The notes beneath the pieces were generated by a model that searched no databases, was not told the origin of the DNA, and was given only the letters and a program-made list of their open reading frames with translations. Of a stretch of 64,000 bases of DNA, positions 63,078 through 64,000 are shown in pieces. Position numbers and translations under genes: made by a program. Location of the stretch: assembly GCF_007671675.1 (NCBI RefSeq), contig NZ_VCGW01000001.1, positions 1,240,001-1,304,000 of the forward strand. Reading direction: 5' to 3'. Every line of letters starts with the position of its first letter. The first letter of the stretch is position 1. The DNA is from Marinobacter maritimus. GTDB taxonomy: Bacteria; Pseudomonadota; Gammaproteobacteria; Pseudomonadales; Oleiphilaceae.

Positions 63078-63923
63078 ATGTCATATTGGCGCTTTTTCGG
63101 CATGATCGCCACCTCCACAATCGTAATGTTCGGTCTGATGTACGCAAATTCCTATGCATGGGAGCACCTGTACTACAGCGAGAGCCGTGTCTACATGGCG
63201 TTCTATATGGGCGCCGCAATGGCCGTCATCATGCTTTCCTTCATGCTGAGCATGTATTCAAACAAGATTGTTAACATCGCCATTTTTGCGGGGAGCGCTC
63301 TTCTATTTGCCAGCGCACTGTTTCTGTTCCGCAGTCAGGATTTCATCGAAGACAACGCGTGGATGAAGGCGATGATCCCGCACCACTCCATCGCGATCCT
63401 CACCTCGCGTCGGGCCGAAATCACCGATCCGCGGGTGGCGAAACTGGCCGAAGAAATCGTGCTGGCGCAGGATCGCGAGATTTCCGAGATGCGGTTCCTG
63501 ATTGAAGACATCGAACGCAATGGCAAAGCCGGTGCCGACGCTGCCCTTGGGAAACCGAACGAACAAGCTCGGGTGGAGACAGTAGCGGATGCGCTGGCGA
63601 CACCTGTTATTGCTGGCATTCGCCCAGCTCCGCTGACCGAGGCCGAAATCACCCGAGCTCTTGGCAGAGATGCGACTTGCCGCTTCCGGCGAGCTGTTGA
63701 CGCCGACCCAATTCTGGCGACGGTGGACGGACGTGGCGTTGCCAAGATTTCCGGCTCGCTGATCATGCTGGAAGGCGACAGGTCGATGATGGAGACTGAA
63801 GGTGTCCGTATGACACTGACGCCCCCGGAAACCGATGCGGGCGAAGGCGCCGATCTCATCTTTGATCTGATGACCGAACCGCCGTTGCGCGTAGGCTTCG
63901 ACGGCTACTGGACCTGCAATTGA
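63078..63923 (+). CDS. DUF305-domain membrane protein
   Basis: 281 residues, ATG after AAAGGAGAGACCTT. Three transmembrane helices (FGMIATSTIVMFGLMYANSY, MAFYMGAAMAVIMLSFMLSM, IVNIAIFAGSALLFASALFL) are followed by a DUF305 segment with DNAWMKAMIPHHSIAILTSR and EEIVLAQDREISEMRFLIED. The Met-x-x-His-His and Met residues are suited to metal binding, and DUF305 proteins commonly accompany copper resistance. A C-terminal domain of about 100 residues (DATCRFRRAVDADPILATVD) is not part of DUF305 and is unrecognised. It is followed after 12 bp by a probable glutaredoxin gene. Confidence 0.9.
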   Translation: MSYWRFFGMIATSTIVMFGLMYANSYAWEHLYYSESRVYMAFYMGAAMAVIMLSFMLSMYSNKIVNIAIFAGSALLFASALFLFRSQDFIEDNAWMKAMIPHHSIAILTSRRAEITDPRVAKLAEEIVLAQDREISEMRFLIEDIERNGKAGADAALGKPNEQARVETVADALATPVIAGIRPAPLTEAEITRALGRDATCRFRRAVDADPILATVDGRGVAKISGSLIMLEGDRSMMETEGVRMTLTPPETDAGEGADLIFDLMTEPPLRVGFDGYWTCN

Positions 63924-63935
63924 AGGAGGCTGTGA

Positions 63936-64000
63936 TGCCCAGCGATACTCAAACAAAGAACGCCGTCTTGTACCGGATGGATATGCCCGGACACACCTGC
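63936..64000 (+). CDS. Start of a probable glutaredoxin-like protein (cut by the window end)
   Basis: ATG at 63936 with AAGGAGGCTGTG upstream opens a frame that runs off the window. The first 21 residues include NAVLYRMDMPGHTC. The LYRM-x-MP-H-x-C pattern resembles the first strand and redox Cys of bacterial glutaredoxin-like proteins, in which CPxG would follow. The evidence is short, so the call is tentative. It is probably co-transcribed with the DUF305 gene. Confidence 0.45.

Overview
The window looks like chromosomal DNA of a marine gammaproteobacterium. The repertoire and protein style resemble Marinobacter and relatives, but this is inference from gene content and no rRNA or marker gene is present to prove it. 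No tRNA, rRNA, CRISPR array or transposase was recognised. Several stretches look acquired or decaying: an mprF remnant, a mercury operon with a deletion scar, and a degenerate copy of a small-peptide cassette.

Layout. 0-8 kb: end of a thioredoxin gene, two small secreted peptides, an isomerase/SDR pair divergent from a LysR regulator, SelO abutting an oxidoreductase fragment, a second LysR gene, and small DUF1127, GFA and DUF1428 genes. 8-16 kb: central metabolism (an isocitrate dehydrogenase with an internally duplicated domain, and malate:quinone oxidoreductase), then a three-gene periplasmic molybdenum hydroxylase (MoCo subunit, 2Fe-2S subunit, tri-haem cytochrome c). 16-20.5 kb: an unrecognised 659-residue protein with a possible Cys-His-Asn triad, divergent from an ATP-grasp ligase, then a DUF6172/DUF1456 pair in which the second gene seems to start at ATT. 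20.5-32 kb: envelope genes (LTA-synthase-like transferase, ArnT-, ArnC- and GtrA-like glycosyltransferase genes with their own two-component system, the mprF pseudogene), DUF1003, a VIT-family transporter and a ferric-reductase-like flavocytochrome.

32-53.5 kb is a metal-response region: merR, a merT/merP scar, merF and merA; two OmpR-family two-component systems; a PepSY/DUF2271/flavoreductase operon; a DnrO-like periplasmic protein; a CusCBA-type efflux operon; Met/His-rich and SLADR-type secreted small proteins; a porin-like gene; and a decayed second copy of the small-protein cassette. 53.5-59 kb is a five-gene operon for a LolA-like protein, an ABC ATPase, a double FtsX/MacB permease, an outer-membrane protein and a membrane protein. 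59-64 kb holds EamA, DUF2933, a YVTN beta-propeller, a circularly permuted ATP-grasp protein, DUF305 and the start of a probable glutaredoxin.

The most striking regulatory signal is a direct repeat CTGA[A/C]-N6-CTGA[A/C], with half-sites exactly 11 bp apart as expected for OmpR/PmrA-type regulators. It recurs upstream of the LTA-synthase-like gene, the PepSY operon and its two-component system, the efflux operon, both small-protein genes and their decayed copies, the porin and the permuted ATP-grasp gene. In three regions it occurs with an FNR/ANR-like palindrome (TTGAT-N4-ATCAA type). In three divergent regions two such boxes face each other. I infer one metal- or envelope-stress regulon, probably also coupled to oxygen, that ties much of the second half of the window together.
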